Shown here: one piece after another, positions 53,898-63,579 of the stretch
How positions within the stretch are numbered: position 1 is the stretch's first letter
How the letters are laid out: each line of letters begins with the position of its first letter
Assembly (NCBI GenBank): GCA_040901765.1
Contig: JBBDYG010000048.1
Span: 62,001 to 126,000, forward strand
DNA length: 64,000 nucleotides
Source of the DNA: JBBDYG01 sp040901765
GTDB lineage: Bacteria > Planctomycetota > Planctomycetia > Pirellulales > Lacipirellulaceae
Direction: 5' to 3'
The notes under the pieces: model-generated
What the model was told of the DNA's origin: nothing
The model's database searches: none
The model's input: the letters and a program-made list of their open reading frames with translations, nothing else
Made by a program: the position numbers and the translations under genes

Positions 53898-54887
53898 CAT
53901 TTCACGCAGCCTCAAAGGCCAATTAGCACTCCACGGAATCATCCTTTGCTTCGCTGGCGGCTCCTTCTCGGCACTCTGTTCATCGCAGCGCTTGCGGCGT
54001 TGTGCTGGTTTGATTTTCACGCCCGGCAGCCAGGTGTTTACCTGTTGCCGTTGGCCGTTGTCGGGGCTTTACTGGCGGCGGGTGAGCTGCTTGGACTTTA
54101 TCGTGCCAGCGAAAGCCGTGATGGACGAGACGCTTCAGAGAACCTTCCGCTGGAGAGTACCGTCTATGCCGGTACTCTTCTTATTGTGCTGATAAGCGCC
54201 GTCCCCTTGGCAGCGCCAACTTTCGTCTCCATTGCAACGGGTTGGCTGGGATGGACGGCTCTGGGGATTCTTCTCAGCCTGCTACTGGCGCTCGTGACGG
54301 AGATGTGGCGCTACACGACACCCGGCCATTCAACATTTCGATTAGTGCGATCCTTTTTCGCCATGAGCTACGCCGGCGGCCTGATGGCGATGCTCGTTCA
54401 GTTGCGGTTGCTCGGCGGCCGGCCGTGGGGCGACGATGGCCGCTGGGGCATGCTCGCCCTCGTTACGACCATTGCCGTGGTGAAGGCGAACGACACCGGG
54501 GCGTACACCGTCGGTCGCTTGTTTGGTCGGCACAAAATGACGCCCACGCTTAGCCCCGGCAAAACATGGGAGGGAGCAGCCGGTGGACTGGTCGGTTCGC
54601 TAATCGCCGCGCTCCTCTGCCTCGGGCCGCTTGCGCGACAAATGGGCTGCGTTTCGGACCGCGCCTGGACCCCGTGGCTAGTCGGTTGTACCGTGTTCGC
54701 TGTCGTTGTTGGCGTCGCCGGAATGCTCGGCGACCTATCGATTTCGCTCCTCAAGCGCGACGCCCAAGTGAAGGACTCCAGCACCTGGATGCCGGGCTTC
54801 GGCGGAGTGCTCGATCTGCTCGATTCGATCCTGCTGGCGGCACCCGTTTCCTATTTTTTGTGGGTAATGGGCGTCATCGGCCCCTAG
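53883..54887 (+). CDS. cdsA: Phosphatidate cytidylyltransferase
   Basis: Up to 334 residues. Makes CDP-diacylglycerol from phosphatidic acid and CTP in the membrane. Signature KRDAQVKDSSTWMPGFGGVLDLLDSILLAAPV at the C-terminus (CdsA family signature region), preceded by multiple membrane helices and PTLSPGKTWEGAAGG. The start is uncertain: the first candidate is TTG 53883 within an inverted repeat; a later TTG at about 53946 is also in frame. No ATG start is available before the first helix. Confidence 0.9.
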   Translation: MRVQLHFTQPQRPISTPRNHPLLRWRLLLGTLFIAALAALCWFDFHARQPGVYLLPLAVVGALLAAGELLGLYRASESRDGRDASENLPLESTVYAGTLLIVLISAVPLAAPTFVSIATGWLGWTALGILLSLLLALVTEMWRYTTPGHSTFRLVRSFFAMSYAGGLMAMLVQLRLLGGRPWGDDGRWGMLALVTTIAVVKANDTGAYTVGRLFGRHKMTPTLSPGKTWEGAAGGLVGSLIAALLCLGPLARQMGCVSDRAWTPWLVGCTVFAVVVGVAGMLGDLSISLLKRDAQVKDSSTWMPGFGGVLDLLDSILLAAPVSYFLWVMGVIGP

Positions 54888-55163
54888 TGCTGGGAATCGC
54901 TCCACGTCCGCCGAATGTCCATCATTTCGTTAAAATCGCCCCGAATTCCTTAGGTGACCCCGGTTGGGGGCTTGCCCAACGTTCCAGCGGAAAAACCGGC
55001 CTATCTCCCGCCCACCACAGGATTTGCGCCTATTTTCCACCGAGAATCGTCCCATTGTGGGATAAACTCTATTCGCGGGCTTCCCCGGTCAGGTATATTT
55101 GGAGGTACTTCCTTTTTTGAGATCCTACGGTCGCGGCGGTGAATTCGCCGCCGCGCATCATTG

Positions 55164-56111
55164 ATGATTGAAGCGACGATCCCGGTAGGAAATCCGGATC
55201 AACTGGTTCTGCTTTTCGGCGCGTCGGACCAACATCTGCGGCAGATTCGTGAGTCGATTCCGGCGCGAATTTCGACCCGCAACGGCAGGATTCATCTCAG
55301 CGGCGACGAGCAAGCTGTCCTGCAGGCGACCTCCGTCTTCGAGCAACTGAAGTCTGCCCTGAACCAGGACGGCCCGATTACGCCCGTGCAGGTCTCGGAA
55401 ATCGTCCGCGATGTAATCGGCCGGCAGAATGGCAAGCCCGCGCCGAAGGTCGAGGTCGGTCAGCTTGGCGTCTCCGTTCGGCCCCGCACCCAGGGCCAAG
55501 GGGTTTACATTGAGGCGATCCGAACGCACGACCTCGTGTTCTGCATCGGCCCGGCGGGTACGGGAAAGACCTACCTCGCTGTGGCCACGGCGGTCGAAGC
55601 CCTGCGGCAGCAGCAGATTCGCAAGATTGTGCTCGTGCGGCCCGCGGTCGAAGCTGGCGAAAGCCTGGGCTACCTGCCGGGCGACTTGCAGGCGAAAATC
55701 AACCCGTATTTGCGGCCGCTGCTCGACGCCCTGGGCGAGATGATGGACTACGACCAGGTGAAACGCTACATGGCCGAAGACATCATCGAGGTGGTTCCGC
55801 TGGCCTACATGCGCGGCCGCACGTTGAACAATGCTTTCATCGTGATGGACGAGGCGCAGAACACGACCGTCGCGCAGATGAAGATGTTTCTCACGCGAAT
55901 GGGCGCTAACTCGAAGATCGTGGTCTCCGGCGACACGTCGCAGATCGACTTGCCATCCCACGCCAAGAGCGGACTGATCGACGCGATCTCACGGCTGCGC
56001 AACATCCCGGGCGTCGCCCATGTAACCCTTTCCACCGCCGACATCGTGCGGCATCGGCTAGTCCAGGAGATCGTCAAAGCCTACGACGAGGATTCGCGCA
56101 AGAAGCGTTAA
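55164..56111 (+). CDS. PhoH-family ATPase
   Basis: 315 residues from ATG 55164. An N-terminal KH-like region (AGNPDQLVLLFGASDQHLRQI) is followed by the PhoH nucleotide-binding fold: GPAGTGKTYLAVATAV (Walker A), VRPAVEAGESLGYLPGDLQAKI, MRGRTLNNAFIVMDEAQNTT (Walker B) and TRMGANSKIVVSGDTSQIDL. PhoH-like ATPases are linked to RNA metabolism; the adjacent ybeY fits that. It begins a conserved cluster with the HD-domain phosphodiesterase, YbeY and a CorC-like protein. Confidence 0.94.
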   Translation: MIEATIPVGNPDQLVLLFGASDQHLRQIRESIPARISTRNGRIHLSGDEQAVLQATSVFEQLKSALNQDGPITPVQVSEIVRDVIGRQNGKPAPKVEVGQLGVSVRPRTQGQGVYIEAIRTHDLVFCIGPAGTGKTYLAVATAVEALRQQQIRKIVLVRPAVEAGESLGYLPGDLQAKINPYLRPLLDALGEMMDYDQVKRYMAEDIIEVVPLAYMRGRTLNNAFIVMDEAQNTTVAQMKMFLTRMGANSKIVVSGDTSQIDLPSHAKSGLIDAISRLRNIPGVAHVTLSTADIVRHRLVQEIVKAYDEDSRKKR

Positions 56112-56123
56112 TCCGCTCGAACC

Positions 56124-58388
56124 ATGTCCACAGGAACTCAACGCCGAACCCGCAGCCAACGTGTCGCCACGGTCGAATTGCCCCCCGGCCCCTTTGGCGT
56201 GCTATTGCTCCGGCTTCAAAGCGGCTACGTGCTGTTCCGGTTGGCGCTCTGCGCGCTTGCAGCCGTCATGCTGTGGGCCATGACCCGTGGTTGGTCGCCG
56301 CCGCAACCGCATCACGTCGACCAAATTCCGCTTCGGGCGATCGTCTCTCGGGTGCCGTTTGAGCAGATCGACGAAGCTGCGACCGCGAAAGCACAGGACG
56401 ACGCGGCGAAAAACGCAGTCGCCATCTACGACCAGGATCCCGCGCCGCTCGTTCAGCTCAAAGCACGCATTCTCAACGACGAGCTGAGCCAGATGATCAA
56501 AGCGCCCGCGCTTGACGACGTGGCGCCGGAGATGTGGCAGATGTACACGGCGCCGCTTGCCGAGGGAACGCCGCCGCCGACCGAGGAGGAGCGCCAACAG
56601 CAATTCCAGCGGTTCCGCGAAGCACTCACCGCCGAAGGGGCCTTCGAGAAGTTTACGACTGCCATGAACGAGGTCTTTGCTCCTCTAGAGCAGAACGGGA
56701 TCCTCGACGCCCTGCCCCCCGAGCACGATGCGAATTTCGAGAGCATCGCCGTGCGGTTGCGTGGCAGTACGGGCTTCCCGACCATCGTCCGCGTGAGTGA
56801 AGTCCTCCGTGAGCACGTAGTCAACCAGTTGCAGAAGGCACTCGAAGCGAAGGCCCCATCGCTCGACGTGGCGACGCGGGTCTTCGCTCGGCTGAATCCC
56901 GATTTACGGCCAACGCTGCAATTAAATCTGCCGGCGACACGCGAAGCGCAAACCGAAGCCCGCAACGCGGTGCCCACCGTCAAGACGCTGATACCTCCTG
57001 GAACAATTTTGGCGCCTGCGGGCCAGCCGATCGGCGATAGCCAACTCGCGCAAATCGAATTGGAACACAAAACGGATCTCGGCAGCCGCGGCTGGCTCCA
57101 AAAGCTTGCCCGATCTGCCGCGGTGCTCGGCATGTACGCCGCTCTCTACACGCTGTGCGGATTCTACATTTCGAGTCGCGAGCCGCGAATCATCAATCAG
57201 TTGCCGCGATTTCTGATGCTGCTCGCCGCCGTGCTCGCCACAACGGCGCTCGTGCTGCTCACTTACGGCCAACAGTGGCGGGCCGAGTTGGTGCCGCTAC
57301 TGCTGTTTGGCATGTCGGTCGCCATCGCCTACCAACAGGAACTGGCCTTGCTGCTGGCCACGGCGGTTACGCTCATTGCCGTGGTGGCGCTGGGGCATCC
57401 GCTGGGCTTCGCGCTGATCCTGATGGCCACCACTGCCGGTGCGATTCTCGCGCTCGACTCCGTTCGCAGCCGCAGCAAATTGCTGCTCGTGGGTTTTGCC
57501 GCTGGGCTGGTAGCCTTTTTGACGACCCTGGGGGTCGGCACCCTTGAGGGCTATCCTTTCTGGTCGACCTTTTGGCTCGGTGCGAAGCTCGCTCTGTGGA
57601 GCTTGATCGCCGGATCGCTGATGACGTGTCTCCTGCCGCTCGTCGAGCGGCTGTTCAACGTGCAGACCGATCTCAGCTTGAATGAACTAGGCGACCCCGC
57701 TCACCCCTTGCTGCAAGAGTTGGTCCGCCGAGCGCCGGGCACCTACAACCACTCGATCACGGTGGCCTCGCTCGCCGAAGCCGCTGCCGAGTCAATCGGC
57801 GCCCGCGGCCTGTTGGTCCGCGTGGGTGCGTACTTCCACGACATCGGCAAGATGCTCAAGCCGGGTTACTTCGCCGAGAACCAAGCGAAGGGCGACAATC
57901 GCCACGAGTCGCTCCTTCCGGCGATGAGCACGCTTGTGATCATTGCCCACGTTAAAGACGGGGCCGACCTCGCGCGGCAGAATAAGTTGCCCGAAGCGAT
58001 GATCGACTTTATCCAGCAGCACCACGGTACGACCCTCGTGGAGTTCTTCTACCGCCAGGCCACCGACCGCAAAAATGGCGATAAGAGCCAACCGGAAGTC
58101 GACGAAACTTCCTTTCGCTATCCCGGTCCCAAGCCCCAAACCAAAGAGGCGGGCGTGATGATGATTGCCGACGCCGTCGAAAGCGCTAGTCGCGCGCTCG
58201 TCGAGCCTACCCCCGCGCGGCTGGAGAGTCTCGTGGAGGGCATTTGCCGAAAGCGGTTGCTCGATGGCCAGTTCGACGAATGCGGCCTCACTCTCTCCGA
58301 AGTTAGTAAGATTGGCGACAGTCTCGTCAAGTCGCTCACCGCGATCTATCATGGTCGCGTCAAATATCCTGGACAGGAAACGGCGTGA
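56124..58388 (+). CDS. 7TM-HD family cyclic-di-AMP-type phosphodiesterase (PgpH-like)
   Basis: 754 residues. An N-terminal membrane helix (residues ~30-52), a long extracytoplasmic 7TM-HDED domain (~70-335), seven to eight membrane helices (~340-530) and a cytoplasmic HD domain: YNHSITVASLAEAAAE (histidine near 541), GAYFHDIGKM (HD near 571) and the downstream HHGTTLVEFFYRQA. This is the PgpH architecture, for which c-di-AMP hydrolysis is known. The cluster with phoH and ybeY is conserved across many bacteria. It starts 12 bases after phoH. Confidence 0.93.
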   Translation: MSTGTQRRTRSQRVATVELPPGPFGVLLLRLQSGYVLFRLALCALAAVMLWAMTRGWSPPQPHHVDQIPLRAIVSRVPFEQIDEAATAKAQDDAAKNAVAIYDQDPAPLVQLKARILNDELSQMIKAPALDDVAPEMWQMYTAPLAEGTPPPTEEERQQQFQRFREALTAEGAFEKFTTAMNEVFAPLEQNGILDALPPEHDANFESIAVRLRGSTGFPTIVRVSEVLREHVVNQLQKALEAKAPSLDVATRVFARLNPDLRPTLQLNLPATREAQTEARNAVPTVKTLIPPGTILAPAGQPIGDSQLAQIELEHKTDLGSRGWLQKLARSAAVLGMYAALYTLCGFYISSREPRIINQLPRFLMLLAAVLATTALVLLTYGQQWRAELVPLLLFGMSVAIAYQQELALLLATAVTLIAVVALGHPLGFALILMATTAGAILALDSVRSRSKLLLVGFAAGLVAFLTTLGVGTLEGYPFWSTFWLGAKLALWSLIAGSLMTCLLPLVERLFNVQTDLSLNELGDPAHPLLQELVRRAPGTYNHSITVASLAEAAAESIGARGLLVRVGAYFHDIGKMLKPGYFAENQAKGDNRHESLLPAMSTLVIIAHVKDGADLARQNKLPEAMIDFIQQHHGTTLVEFFYRQATDRKNGDKSQPEVDETSFRYPGPKPQTKEAGVMMIADAVESASRALVEPTPARLESLVEGICRKRLLDGQFDECGLTLSEVSKIGDSLVKSLTAIYHGRVKYPGQETA

Positions 58389-58393
58389 TTTTT

Positions 58394-58467
58394 GGCTGTC
58401 GGCTACTGGCTATCGGCCAGAGCGCGATGGCCTGAATATTTCTGGCTGACAGCCGATAGCCGACAGC
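58394..58467. repeat. Inverted repeat GGCTGTCGGCTACTGGC between PgpH and ybeY
   Basis: Arms 58394-58420 and 58442-58467 pair imperfectly over ~26 bases; each arm repeats a GCTGTCGGCT/GGCTATCGGC word. It inserts between two otherwise tightly spaced genes. Confidence 0.83.
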
Positions 58468-58472
58468 TAACT

Positions 58473-59003
58473 ATGCCAAACCCGCTTCAAATTGACATCG
58501 CCAACGAGCAATCGATGCTCCCAGTCGATGAAGCGCGACTGGCGGAGATTGCCAAGCGGATTTTGCATGACGCCGGTGTCCGGTGCGGCGTTTTGAGCAT
58601 TGCCGTAGTTGACGACACAGCGATACAGCGACTCAATAAGGAATTCCTCCAGCACGACTACCCGACCGACGTGCTGAGCTTCGCATTGGAGGAGGATCTT
58701 GACGCGTTCGAGGGCGAAGTACTGGTCAGTGCGGAAACGGCCCGACATAATGCCGCCCAATTCGGTTGGCCTCCCGAGAACGAATTGGCGCTGTACGTGA
58801 TCCACGGCACACTTCACTTGGCCGGATATCGCGACAAAACCCCAGCCGATCAGACCACCATACGCGAGGCGGAAACGCGGTATCTGCGCACGCTCGGCAT
58901 TGAATCCCCACTTAGTGCCAACGGCAACGACGGATCTGAACAAGTTTGCGTTGCCGCGACAGCGAACGTCCTCGACTCGCAAGTCGCTATCAAAGGAGCA
59001 TAA
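58473..59003 (+). CDS. ybeY: Endoribonuclease YbeY
   Basis: 176 residues from ATG 58473. Required for 16S rRNA 3'-end maturation and ribosome quality control. The hydrolase core reads VSAETARHNAAQFGWPPENELALYVIHGTLHLAGYRDKT. The usual HGxLHLxGYDH metal motif has its first two histidines, but the third-ligand position is replaced (GYRD); Asp might substitute. An in-frame start at 58392 lies inside the repeat and is rejected. Overlap and order with the next gene (six bases) support an operon. Confidence 0.9.
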   Translation: MPNPLQIDIANEQSMLPVDEARLAEIAKRILHDAGVRCGVLSIAVVDDTAIQRLNKEFLQHDYPTDVLSFALEEDLDAFEGEVLVSAETARHNAAQFGWPPENELALYVIHGTLHLAGYRDKTPADQTTIREAETRYLRTLGIESPLSANGNDGSEQVCVAATANVLDSQVAIKGA

Positions 59004-59009
59004 TTCTAA

Positions 59010-60308
59010 GTGGCATCGGAAGCACTGTTACTGCTGACACTCGCCGCCGGGTTGTTCTGCTGCCTGGCTGCGATTGGTGCGCGCACACTCCGCGAGTTCT
59101 CTCGTCGCGATTTGCAAAAAATCTGTGCCGAGCACGACGACGTGACCACCTTTGGCGAAGTCCTTCGCGGCCACGAACGAGCGGCGCTGGGGCTGGAGAT
59201 GCTGGTGGTGATCGGCGCTGCCCTGGCCGTCGGTCCCGGAATCCTGTGGATCTATGACCGCTGGCATGAAGACCTTGCGCTGCGCTGGGAAAACGTGATC
59301 TTCTACTCGCTCGCGCTGGGCATCCTCGTCGCCACGATCAAGGTGTGGATTCCGTGGACCGTGTCGCGCCTGTTCGCCGCGAAATTCTTATACCGCACCT
59401 GGCCGATTTGGCGGATGATAAGTTGGCTCGGGACGCCGCTTCTGTGGGGTGCCGATGTGGTCGATCTATTGGGCCATCGCCTCGTCGGCCGCACGCCGCC
59501 CGAGTCCTCTGAAGAATCGCTCGAAGAAGAAATTCGCACGATCGTCACGGAAGGTCATCGTGAAGGACTGCTGGAGGAAGACGCCCGCGGAATGATCGAG
59601 GGCGTAATCGATCTCAGCGACGGGGACGTTGTGCAAATCATGACACCCCGCACCGACATGCACATGATTCAGGTCGATTTGGAATGGGACGAACTGTTGG
59701 CCGACGTCATTAAAGCGGGTCACACGCGAATCCCGGTTTATGCCAAGAGCCGTGACGACATTGTTGGGATTCTGTACGTAAAAGACATGCTTCCGGAGCT
59801 GGCCAAAGCCCCCGACAAGCCGCGGCGGCCGCTGCGCGACATCCTTCGCAAGCCGCTGTTCGTTCCTGAAACGAAAGCCGTCGATGCGTTACTGGAAATG
59901 TTCCAGCAAACGCGGACTCACATTGCGATCGTGCTCGACGAGTATGGCGGCCTATCGGGTCTGGTAACGATAGAAGACGTTCTCGAAGAAATCGTGGGCG
60001 AAATCGTCGATGAGTACGACAAAGACGTGGAGCAGGAAATCCGCGTGGTCAATGAGAACACGGTGGAAGCGCTCGGCCGAACCCACGTCGATGAAATCAA
60101 TGCGGCGATGGACCTGGAACTCCCCGAAGACGAAGACTTCGACACGATCGGGGGCTTCGTGTTTTCCGAGCTGGGCCGCGTGCCGATGGTCGGCGAGAGC
60201 ATCATCTGGAACGACGCGGTGAAGGTCACCGTTCTCGAGGCGACCCGCCGCCGCATCGACCGAGTGCGGGTCGAACGATTGCAACGGGAATCGGTCGAAA
60301 CGGCCTAA
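59010..60308 (+). CDS. CorC/HlyC-type CBS-domain membrane protein
   Basis: 432 residues from GTG 59010, preceded by AAGGAG. Three N-terminal membrane helices (about 5-25, 60-82, 92-118), then two CBS domains (about 180-320, including QIMTPRTDMHMIQVD and VLDEYGGLSGLVTIEDVLEEIVGE) and a C-terminal CorC_HlyC transporter-associated domain ending VTVLEATRRRIDRVRVER. Family members are linked to Mg/Co ion efflux. It is the fourth gene of the phoH cluster. Confidence 0.92.
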   Translation: MASEALLLLTLAAGLFCCLAAIGARTLREFSRRDLQKICAEHDDVTTFGEVLRGHERAALGLEMLVVIGAALAVGPGILWIYDRWHEDLALRWENVIFYSLALGILVATIKVWIPWTVSRLFAAKFLYRTWPIWRMISWLGTPLLWGADVVDLLGHRLVGRTPPESSEESLEEEIRTIVTEGHREGLLEEDARGMIEGVIDLSDGDVVQIMTPRTDMHMIQVDLEWDELLADVIKAGHTRIPVYAKSRDDIVGILYVKDMLPELAKAPDKPRRPLRDILRKPLFVPETKAVDALLEMFQQTRTHIAIVLDEYGGLSGLVTIEDVLEEIVGEIVDEYDKDVEQEIRVVNENTVEALGRTHVDEINAAMDLELPEDEDFDTIGGFVFSELGRVPMVGESIIWNDAVKVTVLEATRRRIDRVRVERLQRESVETA

Positions 60309-60330
60309 TCGTCCGACTAACTGGGACCGG

Positions 60331-60383
60331 CGGGTGCCACTGGCTTTGCCAGTGAATTGCACTAGCAGAGCCAGTGGCACCCG
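60331..60383. repeat. TGCCACTGGC palindrome upstream of bamD
   Basis: Arm CGGGTGCCACTGGCTTTGCC... (60331-60354) and ...AGCAGAGCCAGTGGCACCCG (60361-60383); same family as 25711-25797 and 62010-62073. Confidence 0.88.
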
Positions 60384-60562
60384 CAGATTGCCCAGTTCGC
60401 CAGGCACGTTTCGTTAATTCAATGCGCCGTGCGCTGGGGACGGTCTTGACGAGCGGATTACCCTCTTCTACTCTCCGCGGCGGCAGGGGGCTTCGTGCGC
60501 CAGTGCGCGCGGGCTACCTCCGCTTGCGGCCTACTTTTCTGCTCCTCGTGTGCAGCGAATTC

Positions 60563-61987
60563 ATGCGTTTTCGTTCGCCCTATTCTCTTGCAGCCATCGT
60601 CTGCCTGGCACTCACGGCAACGGGGTGTGCAAGCTTCGCGCCCTCGTGGCCGGCCATGAGCTTGCCGGACATGCCGTTCGCATCCGATCCGACAGCGATG
60701 GCCCCAGGCACCCGCGCGTGGTGGAAGAAGCACAAGAAGGAAGCCGAATTCCATCCCGGCAAAGGGTTCGCCGTGGCGAACGTAGCCGGATATTTCGACG
60801 GCAACGGGCGACCCATCGACGCGCCGGTGAGCGAAGTGGCCGTCAAGCTGGAAGATCCACTCGATGCCCAGGACACGGGGCTAATCCCGGGCCTTGATCC
60901 GAAGAACATGTACGCACAGGCGAAGAACGCGGTCGGGCTCGGTCCGAACGAGCAAATTGCGCAAGCAGCCTTCGATGAGGCCGAGCAACTCTATGCCGAA
61001 AAACGTTACAAACAGGCCGCCGACAAATACGAGGTGGCAATTGATCGCTGGCCCGACTCGACTCTCCAACAAGAGGCGATGTTCAAGTTGGGCGACTGCT
61101 ATTTCTTCGACGACAGATACATCAAAGCCCGCGACACCTATGATGAACTCGTGAGCAAATACCCCAGTACGTCGCACCTCGACGAACTGGTTGCCCGCGA
61201 GTGGGAGATCGCACGGTATTGGGAGGCTTACGAACGGAAAGATCCCGATTGGGTGCTGACTCCCAACGCCGTCGACAAGACCCGACCGTGGTTCGACACG
61301 ATCGGTCATTCGATCAAAACCTACGAAAGCATCCGCCTCAATGACCCGACCGGCCCGTGGGCAGACGACGCCATCATGGCCACGGCCAACATTTACTTCC
61401 AGCGTGGCCGCTATCACGACGCCGACATTCACTATTCGCAGTTACGGAGCGAGTATCCGCGTAGCGAGCACCAGTTCGACGCGCACGTGTTGGGTCTCCA
61501 GAGCAAGCTTCGCAAGTATCAGGGGGCCGACTACGACGGCGCGCCGCTGGAAGAGGCGGAGAAGCTGGTGAAGCAGCTTCGCACGAATTTTTCCGGCGAC
61601 ATGGAACCGGAAGAACGCGAGCGGCTTCGTGAAGTACAGGCCCAGCTAAACTTGGCCCAGGCCGAACGGACGATGCGGATGGCGAAGTACTACGATGATA
61701 CGAAGTACTATGGCCCGGCGCGCGACTATTACAACGAATTGGTAGCTAAACACCCCTCGTCGCCACTGGCCGACGAGGCCCGCACACGGCTAGCGGTGAT
61801 TCAGAGTTTGCCGGCCGCTCCGGACAAGCCCTTGGCGTGGCTGGTGGATCAATTCCCCGAAAGCCGCGAGCGCGCCTCCGTCGCCCAGATTCCCGAGTTG
61901 CAAAACAAGACACGCGTGGCGGAGAATCCGCATCCACCAGCCAGCACGCCGCCCGTGACGCCCGCTTCTGGAACAACGGTAAAGTAG
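60563..61987 (+). CDS. bamD: BamD/YfiO-like outer-membrane lipoprotein
   Basis: About 474 residues from ATG 60563. Lipobox ALTATGC (cysteine near 23) after a signal peptide, a proline/lysine-rich linker, then tetratricopeptide units (EQLYAEKRYKQAADKYEVAIDRWPDSTLQQEAMF, then DRYIKARDTYDELVSKYPSTS). The repeat number is higher than in E. coli BamD, so this may be a larger family member. It would help insert beta-barrel proteins into the outer membrane. The previous in-frame start is inside a repeat and rejected. Confidence 0.85.
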   Translation: MRFRSPYSLAAIVCLALTATGCASFAPSWPAMSLPDMPFASDPTAMAPGTRAWWKKHKKEAEFHPGKGFAVANVAGYFDGNGRPIDAPVSEVAVKLEDPLDAQDTGLIPGLDPKNMYAQAKNAVGLGPNEQIAQAAFDEAEQLYAEKRYKQAADKYEVAIDRWPDSTLQQEAMFKLGDCYFFDDRYIKARDTYDELVSKYPSTSHLDELVAREWEIARYWEAYERKDPDWVLTPNAVDKTRPWFDTIGHSIKTYESIRLNDPTGPWADDAIMATANIYFQRGRYHDADIHYSQLRSEYPRSEHQFDAHVLGLQSKLRKYQGADYDGAPLEEAEKLVKQLRTNFSGDMEPEERERLREVQAQLNLAQAERTMRMAKYYDDTKYYGPARDYYNELVAKHPSSPLADEARTRLAVIQSLPAAPDKPLAWLVDQFPESRERASVAQIPELQNKTRVAENPHPPASTPPVTPASGTTVK

Positions 61988-61995
61988 ATCGGCCC

Positions 61996-62592
61996 ATGTC
62001 GCTGGATGCGGGTGCAACTGGCTGCGCTAGTGAATTGCGAGGTAGGGATGGCACTGGCAGAGCCAGTGGCACCGGATCGTGCATCTTCGCAAATCTTTTT
62101 CTGTGGCCCCTGCTGTGCGGCTGCGCCGCTTATCAAGTAGGCAGCGAAACGCTTTACGCCCCCGACGTGCAGACGGTGTACGTGCCGATCATCGAATCGA
62201 ACAGCTTCCGCCGCGACCTTGGCGAACGTTTAACCGAGGCAGTCATCAAAGACATCGAACTGAAAACACCGTACAAAGTAGTCGGGACGCCAAACGCGGA
62301 CAGCGTGCTTTCGGCCCGGCTCGTTTCCGACCAACGCAATGTGCTCGTCGAGAATGCGTTCGATACACCACGCGTCATGGAGACGATGCTGCACGTAGAG
62401 GTTACCTGGATCAACCGCCGTCGCCTGCCTATCGCGCCGGTCCAGATCGTCCCGCTGCCGCCGGAGTTAGTCGGCATGGAAAGCTCCAGCGCGCTCATCG
62501 GCGAAGTCGGGCAATCCGTAGCCAGTGCCCAAAATCAAGCCATTGAGCGGCTGGCGGAACAAATCGTCGGTACCATGGAAGAGCCGTGGTGA
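61996..62592 (+). CDS. lptE: LptE-like LPS-assembly lipoprotein with repeat in the N-terminus
   Basis: About 198 residues from ATG 61996, eight bases after bamD. Core features: a CAAYQVGSETLYAPDVQTVYVPIIESNSFR start after the lipobox-like CGCAAY, then LTEAVIKDIELKTPYKVVGT and NADSVLSARLV, the LptE pattern. LptE plugs the LptD channel. The first ~29 residues are coded by a TGCCACTGGC palindrome and are not signal-like; the hydrophobic core (FANLFLWPLLCG) starts only after it. Either the palindrome disrupted the signal or the true start is further in; no closer ATG exists. Confidence 0.8.
   Translation: MSLDAGATGCASELRGRDGTGRASGTGSCIFANLFLWPLLCGCAAYQVGSETLYAPDVQTVYVPIIESNSFRRDLGERLTEAVIKDIELKTPYKVVGTPNADSVLSARLVSDQRNVLVENAFDTPRVMETMLHVEVTWINRRRLPIAPVQIVPLPPELVGMESSSALIGEVGQSVASAQNQAIERLAEQIVGTMEEPW
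62010..62073. repeat. TGCCACTGGC palindrome in the lptE N-terminal coding region
   Basis: Arm GGGTGCAACTGGCTGCGCTAG (62010-62030) against GCACTGGCAGAGCCAGTGGCACC (62051-62073). Family as at 25711 and 60331; here it codes residues ~6-29 of LptE. Confidence 0.85.
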
Positions 62593-62647
62593 CGCAGCCG
62601 GCAGACGACCGTTGCCAAGGCTTGCCGTTTAGCGATAGGTTAGCAAT

Positions 62648-63547
62648 ATGGCAATCGGCGAGCCTGCAACAATCGATTTTGCGACGCTCTATCCTGGTTG
62701 GCGGCCGCGCTGGCGGCTGCGGACACGATCGCTCCAGTTTGGCGTGATTCCGCGTCTGATGGGAATCGTGAACGTCACCCCGGACAGTTTTTCCGACGGT
62801 GGACGATTCTTCGACCCCTCAGCCGCGATTGATCAAGGACTCGAGCTTGCGGATGACGGTGCAGATATCCTCGACATCGGCGGCGAAAGCACGCGGCCCT
62901 ACTCCGAACCGATAACGGCGGATGAAGAGCTGCGGCGCGTGATGCCGGTCATCGAAGCGCTGGCGGCCAAAACGAGTTTGCCGATCTCGATTGACACCAG
63001 CAAATCGCAAGTCGCCGCGGAGGCCATCGCCGCCGGCGCGGAAATTGTAAACGACGTGACGGGGTTATCTGGCGACCCGCGGATGGCCCCACTCGCCGCG
63101 GGCACGGATGTCGCGGTATGTGTGATGCACATGCGGGGCACGCCCCAAACGATGCAGGATGACCCGCGCTACGGCGACGTTGTCCATGAAATTCACCAGT
63201 ACCTCGCCGAGCGACGCGACGCGATGCTAGCGGCTGGCATTGACCGCGAAAGGATCTGCCTCGACCCGGGAATTGGGTTTGGCAAGACCCACGAACACAA
63301 CCTCGCACTGATGGCCGGGTGCCACACTTTTCACGACCTGGAATGTCCCTTGTTGGCCGGGCACTCGCGCAAAGGGTTCCTGGGTAAGCTCGTGAGGGAT
63401 CGTCTGGCCGGGCGGGACTATGTCACGGCCGGCGCGGCCGTGGCCCTTGCGCTCCAAGGCGTGCAGATCGTTCGCGTTCACAACGTCCGCGCAGTGCGCG
63501 AAGCATTGTTGGGATTCTTCGCCGGTGGAGGTTTCAACCAGCGTTGA
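62648..63547 (+). CDS. folP: Dihydropteroate synthase
   Basis: 299 residues. Condenses p-aminobenzoate with DHPPP in folate synthesis. Signature MGIVNVTPDSFSDGGRFF (~38-55), ADILDIGGESTRP, SIDTSKSQVAAEA, GAEIVNDVTGL, CVMHMRGTPQTM, DPGIGFGKTHEHN and the C-terminal GHSRKGFLGKL. Starts ATG 62648; length is normal. The following proA overlaps its stop if it starts at TTG 63544. Confidence 0.96.
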   Translation: MAIGEPATIDFATLYPGWRPRWRLRTRSLQFGVIPRLMGIVNVTPDSFSDGGRFFDPSAAIDQGLELADDGADILDIGGESTRPYSEPITADEELRRVMPVIEALAAKTSLPISIDTSKSQVAAEAIAAGAEIVNDVTGLSGDPRMAPLAAGTDVAVCVMHMRGTPQTMQDDPRYGDVVHEIHQYLAERRDAMLAAGIDRERICLDPGIGFGKTHEHNLALMAGCHTFHDLECPLLAGHSRKGFLGKLVRDRLAGRDYVTAGAAVALALQGVQIVRVHNVRAVREALLGFFAGGGFNQR

Positions 63548-63579
63548 CCCAACTGCCCACGACGACGATACTTGCGCAG

